Shown piece by piece: positions 54,441-64,000 of a stretch of 64,000 nt of DNA. Position numbers and translations under genes: made by a program. Origin of the DNA: Anastrepha obliqua (Eukaryota > Arthropoda > Insecta > Diptera > Tephritidae); contig NC_072895.1 of assembly GCF_027943255.1 (NCBI RefSeq), positions 45,234,001-45,298,000 of the forward strand. The letters are read 5' to 3'. Positions within the stretch are counted from its first letter, which is position 1, and each line of letters starts with the position of its first letter. Under the pieces are notes generated by a model. It was not told the origin of the DNA. It saw only the letters and a program-made list of their open reading frames with translations, and made no database searches.

Positions 54441-56941
54441 TATGAAATTATAACAGTACAGTAACAGTATGTGTTTAGAGGCTGTTCGCTGACTGTATAA
54501 GTGTGTACTCGTCGTTTTCCATTGTTATCTAGAAAAAGCAAAAGCAACACCGTAACTGTTGGGGCCAATGATATCAACATCGTCGGCATGCGTTAGACTA
54601 ATATTGCTAAATATTTTAATGGTCTCAAGTAATCTTAAAGCCAAAGCAATGACTTCCAAAATGTTTACATAAAAACGTCTGGTTGATAATACATACTTCC
54701 AAGAAATTGTTGCGTCGTTACTGGCCGAGTTGGTTGATTGTTTATTTTTTAATATTTACGATATCCAGAAACAATAAAATAGAAACTCACTAAATATTGC
54801 TACAATAAATGGCTAATTGATAGTAACTCTAGCATAAGGACTTATTGACAAGGTTTGAAAATTTATTTAAATTATTAATTATTATTTTAATAATTTTTTA
54901 TAAGAAAATGTAGTTGGTTCTCGTACAAAAAGCATATATGTCTATCCAAGTTTCAAACTTTCCACAAATTACAAAACAAAACAAAAAACAATAAACAAAT
55001 TTTCTTCAAAATTTCATTTCTTCAATTTCATTTTGGTCAGAATTGTTCCGAGTATGGAGTTTTACACTCCATTGAATTTTAGTGCAAGTTTTAAGTGGCT
55101 CCAGAATCTCGTGTCGTTTTTGGTTTTGCTGGCGGCTTTAGGTATTTTCTCCATATAAAGTGTGCTCAATTTTTTTTGTATATGGAAGAAAACCCCAAAC
55201 ACCGTAAGCGATAAAAATTGTCTAAAATCAACGAAATTTTTCAGTTACTTCAAACTTTATTTTATCAAAATACAATGGGCTATAAAACTGCATATTAAAA
55301 ATGTATCTAACAATTCCGATCAAAAATTGTGAAATTTTGATTTTTATTTTAAAATTTTTTTTGTTAATTTGCACAAAGTTTGATACTTGGATCTGTATGC
55401 TTTTTGTGGTAGGTGTGTAGAATGAACTTTATTATCACAAAAAAATTATTAGAATTAAAAAAAAAAAACAAATAAATAGCTAGTTATAGTTATTTGACGC
55501 AGTGTATGATAATACGGACTCCTCGACCTCGTCCTGTAGTTTGCATTTTCTGCATTTCATTGTTTCTTATAAAGCTCAGTTTCGATGTGTGCGGCTAGGC
55601 GGCTAATAACTAAGGACATACGATTTGCTCGGGGTTTCGTAGTTCTGTAGTCCGTAGTTTGCTGCCATGTCTTCTTCGCAATTGGGTAGAGATGCAGTTA
55701 AAGTGATAATTTAATTACCTGTAGGTTGTTCTCTGTGATAAGACACCAAAAAGAAAAAAGTTAAAAGATAGCAGCAACTGCGCTGAGTCACAATTGGGCT
55801 ACTAGTCGGTTGAAAATAAGTTTTCGCGTTTTAAAGACAAACGTTTTTTTTGTTTGCTTTTATGTAATGCATTAAAATTTTAAAAATTATTTATTGTAAC
55901 TTAGCTAAAATTAAAAAAATTTGATTATTTTTTGTAAGTTAGCTAAAAAAAAATTCCAACATTATTATAAGAAAATGTGTAAGTCTAGACCTAAAATGCA
56001 GCAAAATCAAAATAATCTATTCTCACCCCTCTTCATACCATCCTGATTAGTGAATGATTAGTGTTGCTTAAAATTAATAAATTATTTAGTTCCACTTTCG
56101 TTTAATTGGTGCGACTAAAATCGCTTGTTTTCTTTATATTTCTTACCATTTGGGCAGAGTAGAAGTACCTACTCGTATTTGTTGACTAAAAGCTCGGTAC
56201 GCAGTAGCTAACCAAAGAGTTGAAAAGTAAATAGGCGTATACTCTGCCTGATTCATATATGCTTGGTTTTCTTATTATGCCACGCGAATTGGCTAGCTAA
56301 AGGCCATTGTTATCTCAGTGCAAACCCCCACTTGGCGACGTCAATGATAACCGAAGTCAATAAACACAACTGGCCTATACTTACATATATGCATGAGGCA
56401 TATGGGAATCCATATGAAGTACACATATATTTACATACATACACTTGTTTATATAAATACCGAAACTTTCGAAAGTTTCTTATCATGAAACGCAAAAAAA
56501 GTTGCAATCAAAAATTAAAGTGAAGCAATCAAAGTAATAAATATCTATGCATATAAAAATGTGCGCCAGATATCAGAAAAAATATATATATTTACTATAA
56601 TTTTAAATAACGCAAACAACAAAACAAACATATGTATGTTAGGCTGGGGCAATTTGGCGAATTGCGACTCTTTTTGTTATTACGAATTGAAAGTTCTTCT
56701 ACGACATACACATTTACATATGTATGTATGTAGATCTAAAATGAATTTCGGGCCTCCATAAATTGGTTTTTATTGAATATGATTATTTTAACTAGATTTT
56801 TCTAGGCACTTGGAATTTTTAAAATTATTTTTCTGTGAAAATAAATAAAACGCAAGAGTTATTCGCAAGCTACCTATTTTAGTGACCCCGCAAAATTACA
56901 TTTTATGAAAATAACCGAATCTGTGTAACCAATAACGTAAC
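54441..56941. other. Large AT-rich non-coding spacer
   Basis: No genes or clear repeats. There are short microsatellite patches around 56380-56440 and 56700-56735. If the promoter at 48424 drives the exon at 60409, this would be intron. Confidence 0.4.
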
Positions 56942-56945
56942 TTAA

Positions 56946-57600
56946 GGGGTCCCGGTGGTCTAGAGCTCGAACATTAGATTATTTTCAGGATTTTTTTTTT
57001 ACAATAAAAAAATGAAAAACGATATTTCAATTTTGTAGACTTTTTATTTAACTTCTTTTACATTCAAAAATGAAAAAAGTTTTTTTTCACTTTTAATAAT
57101 TTAAAAAATGACGCTGAAGTTGACCCTCCTGAAAAATTGGACCTGGACGGTATTGTACTTTTTGGCTCTTCTATTTATCTGAAACACAAAAACCAAAAAA
57201 ATTATTAATTAGTATGAGTGTAGCTATGACCCGCTACTAGAATAAAAAAAAAACAATTTGACGAAATGGGGCGGTTTTGAATTTGACACTCTAAAAATCG
57301 TTTTTTTTCAATTTTTTAATAAAAAAAAATACGAAATAATTATAATAATAACATGATTATAGTACTAGCGATAGCCATTGATGCCATATTAATAGAAATT
57401 TTTTTTTACAACACCAGGCCGAAAAAGGCGTTTCGAGATAAATGAGTTTAAAGTTTGAGGTACAGGAGCGCGTGGACCGCTTTCTACATAGTTAATGGTC
57501 TGTAGAAGCTATAATATTGGGAATTGCCACATGAAAATTTCATAGTATATTCTTAAGATACTGTACTTTCGAAATATCGAAAAAACAAAAATTTGTCGTG
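56946..57600 (+). mobile_element. TTAA-ended repeat, copy 1 (right end lost)
   Basis: Starts right after TTAA (56942-56945) with GGGGTCCCGGTGGTCTAGAG. About 650 bases then match the copy at 63348: ATGAAAAACGATATTTCAAT, GACCTGGACGGTATTGTAC, GAGCGCGTGGACCGCTTTCT, AGAAGCTATAATATTGGGAA. No right terminal repeat is present; it runs into the DD41D element at 57639, whose left TIR is also incomplete. No coding capacity seen. Confidence 0.7.
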
Positions 57601-57638
57601 AAATATTAAAAAATATGATTAAAAAAAAAATATATATA

Positions 57639-58358
57639 TTTTTTTAGAGGTTAGGTTTTCAAGTTGTCACTACTTTTTTCGTAGATGGTCTTTTTGACAG
57701 CTGTCACTTGATTTATGCTCAGTTTAGTTTGCCATTTCATAATGAATAGACTTACATCTGAACAACGTTTGCAAATCGTGCAAATTTATTACGAAAATAA
57801 TGGTTCGGTTCGCGCGACGCATCGAAGAAAATTTTGTTCAGCGATGAAGCTCACTTTTGGTTGAATGGGTATGTCAATAAGCAAAATTGTCGCATTTGGA
57901 GTGAACATAATCCACAAGCCATTGCTGAGACGCCGTTACATCCTCAAAAAGTCAGTGTTTGGTGTGCTCTATGGGCAGAGGGAATCATTGGTCCATATTT
58001 CTTTAAAAATGAAGCCGGCCATAATGTTACAGTCAATGGAGAGCGCTATAGAGCCTTAATTATGACTTTTTCGTCGCTTGTCTACGCAGATAAGCCCGAG
58101 ACGATTGACGTCTTGGAAGAGAATATTCGGCGCGTTATTGCTGACATACGGCCCCAATTGCTGCAAAAAGTGGTCGAAAATTGGGCCTCTCCGCTGGAAT
58201 TTATTCGAGCCAGCCGCGGCGGCCACTTGCCCGAAATCATTTTTAAAACATAATGGCAAACCCTTATCTTTATAATAAAGCTAAATTCTTGGCCATAACA
58301 TTAAACTATATACGTTTTATTTCATCTTGAAAACCTAACCTCTAAAAAAAACACCCTT
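57639..58358 (+). mobile_element. DD41D (rosa-type) element, subfamily B, second copy
   Basis: Same family as 32681 in the opposite orientation. The right TIR (ACCTCTAAAAAAAACACCCTT) is complete, while the left starts only at TTTTTTAGAGGTTAGGTTTTC. The transposase starts at 57742 (MNRLTSEQRLQIVQIYYENN) and has the same jump into the DEAHFWLNGYVNKQ block as the other copy. It then suffers a further deletion (RYRALIMTFSS joined to LVYADKPETID) that removes the QQD and TPLD aspartates. It ends LPEIIFKT at 58253. Confidence 0.85.
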
Positions 58359-58360
58359 TA

Positions 58361-58634
58361 ATTGGCGCGTACACCCTGTTTGGGTGTTTGGCCGAGCTCC
58401 TCCTCCTATTTGTGCCGTGCGTCTTGATGTTACTCTACAAATGGAGACTCCGAACGGCAGATATTTTTATAAGAAGCTTTTTCATGGCAGAAATACACTC
58501 GGAGGTTTACCATTGCCTGCCGAGAGGTGACCGCTATTACAAAAATGTTTTTCTTAATTTTGATGTTTCACCGAGATTCGAACCTACTTTCTGTCTGTGA
58601 ATTCCGAATGGTAGTCACGCACCAACCCATTCGG
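58361..58634 (-). mobile_element. tRNA-derived SINE, copy 4
   Basis: Minus-strand copy with tail (ATTGGCGCGTACACCCTG), body (GGCCGAGCTCCTCCTCCTAT), B-box complement (GAGATTCGAACCTAC) and head complement (GTCACGCACCAACCCATTCG). It starts at the very end of the preceding DD41D element and is cut at the A box, where an opposite-strand fragment begins. Confidence 0.75.
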
Positions 58635-58770
58635 GTCGTTCAGAGTCGGTTTGAAACTGTAGGTCCGTCCATTTGTGACACAAAATCAAGACCACACCAC
58701 AAATAGAAGGAGGAGCTCGGCCAAACACCCAAAAAGGGTGTACGCGCCAATTATATATATATATATATAT
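58635..58770 (+). mobile_element. SINE 3' half, head-to-head with copy 4
   Basis: Plus-strand 3' half: CGTTCAGAGTCGGTTTGAAAC, AGGAGGAGCTCGGCCAAACA and GGGTGTACGCGCCAATTATA, ending in (TA)n. Together with the previous entry it makes an inverted pair able to form a hairpin with stems of about 110 bases. Confidence 0.75.
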
Positions 58771-58772
58771 AA

Positions 58773-59278
58773 AGAAAAAAGTTATTTTTTTATATAAAGG
58801 ATCGGATATTTATTTCATTATAAAGAGGAAGGTATGCCGTTAATAGTGGAAAATAACATCAGGCAAATGACTCCCTCGACCACGATTACAGGACAATATC
58901 CTTTTCAAGAAATTTTCCATAACTGAATTGCAAAGTGGCTGCCCACGATAGCCCACGATAGCCTCACGAATTACATCTTTAGGTCTTGTATCGACTCTGG
59001 GCTGTTGGTATAGACCTTCTCTTTCATGTGACCCCCAAAAAAAAAGTCACATGGTGTTAAATTACAAGATCTCGGTGGTCAATTGTGATCACCTCTTCGA
59101 GAGATAACACGGTCCGGAAACTTTTCCCGTAAAAGATCAATGGTTTCGTTGCTTGTGTGGCACGTAGCGCCGTCTTGTTGAGAATAAACGTTGTCCAGAT
59201 CAATATCATCTAATGACGGCCATAAAAAATCGTTAATTATCTCCATTCACCTGTAACATCTGTTATTGCAAAACCCTT
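58773..59278 (-). mobile_element. DD41D (rosa-type) element, fourth type
   Basis: The right TIR ends TGTTATTGCAAAACCCTT before TA; the left end is lost. Minus-strand translation gives DIDLDNVYSQQDGATCHTSN, LLREKFPDRVISRRGDH and CNLTPCDFFFGGHMKEKVYT, with 41 residues between the second and third Asp. A stop and frameshifts follow. The left part matches 13860-14020. Confidence 0.75.
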
Positions 59279-59452
59279 TACCAAAAAGAGCGCCTTTTTG
59301 TACACAAATCTCTGAAACATTCACATGTAAGGGTTTTTTCTTCTGCAAAAAATTGTTGCTTTATGAATTGTTGCATATAAATCTATCATGAATTGTTTAA
59401 CCTTCAAAACCAATGTAATAGCTAGAACTGTTAGTACTTAAAGGCGATTATA

Positions 59453-59959
59453 CCCTATGATCAAAAAGTACCGGGAATGTTTAAATAAAACAAAACAGAG
59501 TTATGTAAATTTGAGGCAAATTATTTTATCTAACGCACATGCGCCAACGTTTAACCCACTCGTCCATGCACCCCTGGGAGGCCGACGAAGGGATAACCTT
59601 CAGCTCCTTTGTCGCATTCTCTTTGATCTCCTCTATAGACTGAAATCTCCTGCTACGGAGTGGTAACTTCAACTTGGGAAACAAAAAGAAGTCGCACGGG
59701 ACCATATCAGGTGAATACGGTGCTTGCGCGATGGTATTTACTTGGTGGCGCTATGGCGCGTTATCATCATGCAAAATCCAAGAATTGTTTGCCCACATTT
59801 CCGGCTGCGACGTACAGCATATCTCAAATGATCCGATGGTGCTAAAAAGTGACAGATTTGTGTCTTATAGTCCTACTAACATAAGAAAAAAATATGGACC
59901 GGTTCCCACGTGCGCGGTTCGTTTAAATTAAACATTCCCGATACTTTTTGATCATAGGG
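59453..59959 (-). mobile_element. Mariner-like remnant with CCCTATGATCAAAAAGTA ends
   Basis: Inverted ends CCCTATGATCAAAAAGTACC and ACTTTTTGATCATAGGG, flanked by TA (59451-59452 and 59960-59961). The minus-strand interior reads as a transposase C-terminal part (KLPLRSRRFQSIEEIKENAT-like, with LKVIPS). The 507 bp copy lacks most of the gene. It is a different family from the DD41D elements. Confidence 0.7.
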
Positions 59960-60408
59960 TAGGTGTGTCTATAATGGTTAACCACCCAGTATCATAATAA
60001 GAAAGTACACTCGATGCTGCAGCATCACCGGTTCTTCTTCTTACGTGTGAGATTATTTCGGGCCCAAGAAGATTAGATACTTTTCGTTTTTTAGTTCAAT
60101 GGAGATAAAAATCCTCTCTCAAACTAGTCTTTGAGATGTGTTTTGAGCAAGTTATGCTCTTCACACTCCTTTCCTTCTCAGGCAGAGGAATATAATATTT
60201 AAGGTATATATGTACAAAAAGCAAAAAATGTGGATTACTATAGAAGAACTTACGAATATGTAAAAACAATAAACAGTACAAATTAATAAAAGAAAAATAA
60301 TTGGAATATTTTTATTATTTTATATTTGCAGGAGCTCCTCTGGAAATTGAGACAAACATCTCGTGAAAAAAGCGCATTCTTACATTAAGAAGCCATATAG
60401 AAAATAAA

Positions 60409-60626
60409 ATGGAGAACGTGAGAACTTTCTTTTCTGGACAAAACAAAGATGGAACTTTGACAAATAATCAGCGAAACGGTGGATTAAATCCGTTTACTGG
60501 GCGCATCGTGCCTGCCGGCATAGGCAGCGGACTGCAAGGCAATATGAGCCCACATAGTGATGGAGTGGATGTTAAAACTCATCACGAAGTCAAGCGGAAA
60601 GATAGCGACAGTTATTTCTATATAAT
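60409..60626 (+). CDS. First coding exon of an unrecognised gene
   Basis: An acceptor (TTATATTTGCAG, ending 60331) opens an exon with a 77-base leader, then ATG at 60409 and 72 codons plus two bases up to the donor ATAAT|GTAAGT at 60627. The sequence is MENVRTFFSGQNKDGTLTNN, then a polar stretch with NPFTGRIVPAGIGSG and KTHHEVKRKDSDSYFYI. It has no signal peptide, membrane segment or repeat, and no TE resemblance. Base composition is unlike the AT-rich surroundings. I do not recognise the family. The following exon was not found before the window end. The leader suggests a 5' UTR exon upstream, possibly near the TATA box at 48424, which would make the first intron about 12 kb. Good splice signals on both sides support a real exon. 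Confidence 0.65.
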
Positions 60627-60839
60627 GTAAGTATTTTAGTTACTTAGTTCACTATATTAAATAAACCAATTTTTTTGCTGGTGCGTCAATACCATATTTG
60701 GGGTGGTCAGGGAAAATTTGATGGTGCAGTAATTTGTTATTCGTTGAACTGCCGTATATTTTCTTTTTTTGCAACGTCTAATGCTACAAAAAAAAAAAAT
60801 AATAACTTACTCTGTGAATTTTCCAGAATCTACTGATCT

Positions 60840-60945
60840 ACTGATTTTCTTTTTTCGCGTTTACTCTCGGCAAAATGCTTCCGCGCGCTTGTAAACAATA
60901 CTCTGGACTGTCATTTAGCCAACTAACAGACAGCTAATGCCCGTG
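60840..60945. repeat. Duplicate of the right part of the DD37D element
   Basis: About 105 bases (CTTTTTTCGCGTTTACTCTC, GGCAAAATGCTTCCGCGCGC, AGCCAACTAACAGACAGCT) match 50600-50706 with few differences. It is a fragment of the same maT-like family. The rest of that element is not nearby. If the gene model is right it lies in the intron after the exon ending at 60626. Confidence 0.75.
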
Positions 60946-62366
60946 CTAGTAGAAAACTTTAAATCCTCTGTTTTCGATACCTAAGAGCATGACTTTCTTC
61001 CAGCAAATGCGCTATATTTGCAAAAAAATAAAAAATAATTTCGAAGCTTCAAAACGTTATTAAAATTCAGGAAGTGTTTCATATGTTTAATGAGCTTATT
61101 TTCAATTTTAACAATTTGTAAACATTGCGGACCTGCAGAATTTATCATTCGGCTTTAAAAAATTGTTCTGAAAGTAAAACCAAAAAAAAAACACTCAAAA
61201 TGACCGATATTGCAGTTCAGAAATAGGGCGCCCCTTTTGAAGAGCCCGTTACATGGCTATACACATACAAATATTTGAAATTAAAAAGCTAATCGCATAA
61301 TTAAATTTAATCAACTATCATTTTTTAATAACCGCCTGCGGTAAATCAAGTGACCATAAATACCTAAACCACAAAAATAAAACTATGCATTTAATTAATT
61401 TTAAAATGTTGTAAACAACTGCTTAGACTCCAATTTACAATAGTATGACAGTTCGAGTTGTGCCAAATTGAGTATAATATTACCGAAAGATAAACTTTGG
61501 AAAAACCAGTTACCAAAACAAGCACATAGCAGAATTTCAGTTACATATGCGCATGTCACACATAAATGGATACCAATGCCACTTCCAAATGCGTTCAGCT
61601 CAATTTTTTATTCGCCTTCAGCAGCACTGCAACACTAGCAATGTTTAAATCAGTTAATAACAATCAGAACATTCTGTAATTATTCACTAAATACATATAC
61701 GTATGTATGTGTGTGTATATGCATTCACAACGCATACATATGTACAACATATGTTTGAACCCACTGATACAACACCTTGAGCGGCCAGTTCACTGGTTAC
61801 TCGTAGAAAACATAAAAAAAAATCAATAAAAGAAATCCGGTTTACATTGTTTCTAAGTTATTTTTACTTGCAAACTTGTATTGAAATATCTATTGAATAG
61901 TAAAATATTATATTCGCCAATTTAAATGCTTAACAATATGGATGAATTTTTTGATTAGGTATAAGTGACTAAGAATATACGCTACGAGTATTTGCCTGTG
62001 TTGAACTACATACTTTGTCTGATGTGTGCTTATTAGCGACCACCGTAGGCGAATATTTACTTTCACTTCGGTTATAGCAATCGCCTCTCAGTAGGCCGTA
62101 ATGATTAGGGCACTAAAAAGTATGGAATTCTTAGTATGGAAAATCCAAAAACTGCCAAATTCATAATAAATGCCAATTATGGGATTTTCAATGATAATTG
62201 AAGAAAAAAAAATTGCGAAGAAAGTTTTCTTAATATAGTTTCGGTTTTGCTGATTTATTGACCAGATTCAAAAAGTTCTCGTAATATTAGATTCAACTGA
62301 TTCTCAATAAAAAAAAAAAAACGAAAATATTATTAAATAAGTAATAATAATAATAATAATTTTTTT
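60946..62366. other. Non-coding, probably intronic
   Basis: AT-rich, no coding exon recognised. A TATG microsatellite lies at about 61690-61745 and an ATA run at about 62343-62360. Confidence 0.35.
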
Positions 62367-62369
62367 ATA

Positions 62370-62760
62370 GACGCTAATTTCGGTTTTCTGGTGGATTCCA
62401 TAAAAAAGCTGGAGACTGCAGGTTTTCCATTCACAGCGCAATTACAAGTGTTAACTGATGTTAAGAATAAAGAAAAACAGTTGACAGGGTTGAATGTGTG
62501 GAACTAGAAGAAAAGAAAGAAAAACAAAGACTTAATTGATATAAAAAGCATTGATCAAATTCAGAAAAAACCGCATTACTACAAAAATCCTCATACACAA
62601 TTTCCAAAGTTTTGGCCTTCAAATATGCGCCTTTTACGTCCGTAGAGGTTGAAAGCACATTTTCGACATTCAAGAGTATTTACTGCGACAATAGAATTTC
62701 AGTTCGAAAATTTAGCGGCAATATTTGCTGCAATAACAACATGATTCAATTTTTTTTATT
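62370..62760 (+). pseudogene. hAT-like transposase C-terminal remnant
   Basis: The plus strand at 62370 gives DANFGFLVDSIKKLETAGFP and then QLQVLTDVKNKEKQLTGLNV before a stop. After a frame change, near 62612, it gives FKYAPFTSVEVESTFSTFKS and NRISVRKF. The last block matches the dimerisation-region motif (xxAPxTSxxVExxFSxxK) of hAT-type or related domesticated proteins. Several breaks show decay. A TTTTTTTATAG precedes the first block and resembles an acceptor, so exonisation cannot be fully excluded. Confidence 0.5.
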
Positions 62761-63347
62761 GAATAATTGAATTATTGTTCAGATTTCAAACTTTGACCAA
62801 AAAAAGCATGTAGCTTTCGTTATTTTTTGTTAATGTTTTTATGTCGTAAGTACATGAAATGCAATTAAATAGAAGCATGTTTTTCGTTTTTTTGCAAAAA
62901 TAGTTTTTCTTTCCAAAAATAATTTTGTTCCCAGAACAAATTTGTTAAAAAAAAAAATATTTTATTTTTTTTAATTTGTAGTATAAATTTCTTATGTTTA
63001 AGTGCAATTTTTTGGCACCAAAAATGCATATTTTATAGGAATTTTTAGTGGCACTTATAATAAATTCTCGAAAGCAAGCTTCTTTTAAAAATAACTTTGG
63101 TTAAATATTATTTCCTTGACTTCATTAGCTCGAAAAAACGATTGAATTTTCATCAAATTGAATTAATTAAATTTGCGCACCTCGAAAAATATTTGTTCAA
63201 TTCCACTAGACAGGGTTGCTTTCTGCACTGACATTGTCCCTTAAACTTACACAATTTGCGTGTACCACTTTTCATATAAATTATGAAAACTGTTTTACGA
63301 GCTCGTAAGTTTCCGTGGTTTATGTGATGTCCTTATTATACCATTAA

Positions 63348-64000
63348 GAGGTCCCGGTGATACAGAGCTCGAAAATTTTGGGTATTTTCAAGAATTTTTT
63401 TTTTTCAATAAAAAAATGAAAAACGATATTTAAATTGTTTAGGCTTTTTATTTAACTTATTTTACATACAAAAATGAAACAATTTTTTTTTTTTAATTTT
63501 AATAATTTTAAAAATGGCGCGGAAGTTCACCCTAGCGAAAAATTGGACCTGGACGGTGTTGTCCATTTTGGCTCTCATTTATGTGAAACAAAAACCAAAA
63601 AAATTATTAATCAGTATGACTGTAGCTATGCCCCGTACTAGGATAAAAACAAAAATTGACAAAACGGCGCGGATTTCAATTTGACACTCTAAAAATCGGA
63701 TTTTTCTTGAGTTTTTTAATCAAGAAAATACGAAATAGTAGAAATAATAATATGATTCTATTTAGTACGGGCGATAGAGCTAATATATTAAAATTTCAGA
63801 CGATTTGGTTTAGTTTTTAGTTTTAGTTTTGTTTTTTTTTACCCCAGCCCGAAAAAAGTCGTTTCAAGATAAAGTTGAGGTATAGGAGCGCGCGGACCGC
63901 TCTCTACCTAGTTAATGGGCTGTAGAAGCTATAATATTGGGAATTTCCGAAAATAGTGAAAAAAAAACAAAAAATTGATTTTGTGGAATTTCTAGACCAC
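63348..64000 (+). mobile_element. TTAA-ended repeat, copy 2, running off the window
   Basis: Begins after TTAA (63344-63347) with GAGGTCCCGGTGATACAGAG and follows copy 1 (56946) throughout, for example AATTGGACCTGGACGGTGTT and GGAGCGCGCGGACCGCTCTC. The last bases of the window (TTCTAGACCAC) are the complement of GTGGTCTAGA seen in the left end of copy 1. The right TIR therefore starts here and should finish a few bases beyond the edge, next to TTAA. No coding capacity seen. Confidence 0.75.

Overview
This is nuclear DNA of a higher fly. Spliced genes with short GT-AG introns, AT-rich spacers and dense class I and II transposon remnants all point to Diptera. A true fruit fly (Tephritidae) is the best guess. 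The window is full of DD41D Tc1/mariner elements (the rosa type, first described from Ceratitis rosa), plus a tRNA-derived SINE and short interspersed families that I associate with tephritids. The species cannot be named from sequence alone.

Layout. Positions 1-477 hold the decayed 3' end of a Jockey-like retrotransposon. Positions 917-9284 (minus) are Cap-G, a condensin I subunit, in 14 exons. Its last long intron carries a 1 kb minisatellite and a SINE. Elp2 (10527-13422, plus) is divergent from Cap-G and encodes the WD40 subunit of Elongator. Two methylthioadenosine phosphorylase genes follow on the plus strand (16240-17151 and 21100-22056). They are a tandem duplication with the same intron position, now separated by a Helentron-like remnant. 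Bap55 (22415-23758, minus), the actin-related subunit of Brahma chromatin remodelling complexes, converges on the second copy. A gustatory receptor gene in three exons lies at 29600-30992 (minus).

From about 24 kb to the end the window is mostly mobile DNA. At least nine DD41D (rosa-type) elements belong to several TIR subfamilies. One (34594-35905) is complete except for a single nonsense codon. There are also a DD34D mariner, a DD37D maT-like element, a LINE split by two later insertions, an RTE-like reverse transcriptase, a foldback element inside another repeat, TTAA-flanked elements, several MITEs with visible target duplications, and an 830 bp (TATGT)n array. At 60409-60626 the first coding exon of an unrecognised gene begins and runs beyond what can be traced. 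A TATA promoter at 48424 may belong to it.

The host genes are housekeeping functions: chromosome condensation, tRNA wobble modification, methionine salvage and chromatin remodelling, plus one chemoreceptor. They are neighbours rather than a pathway. No clearly new multi-gene system was found. The most unusual content is the density and nesting of DD41D elements and derivatives, the structured minisatellite in Cap-G, and the unrecognised gene start.
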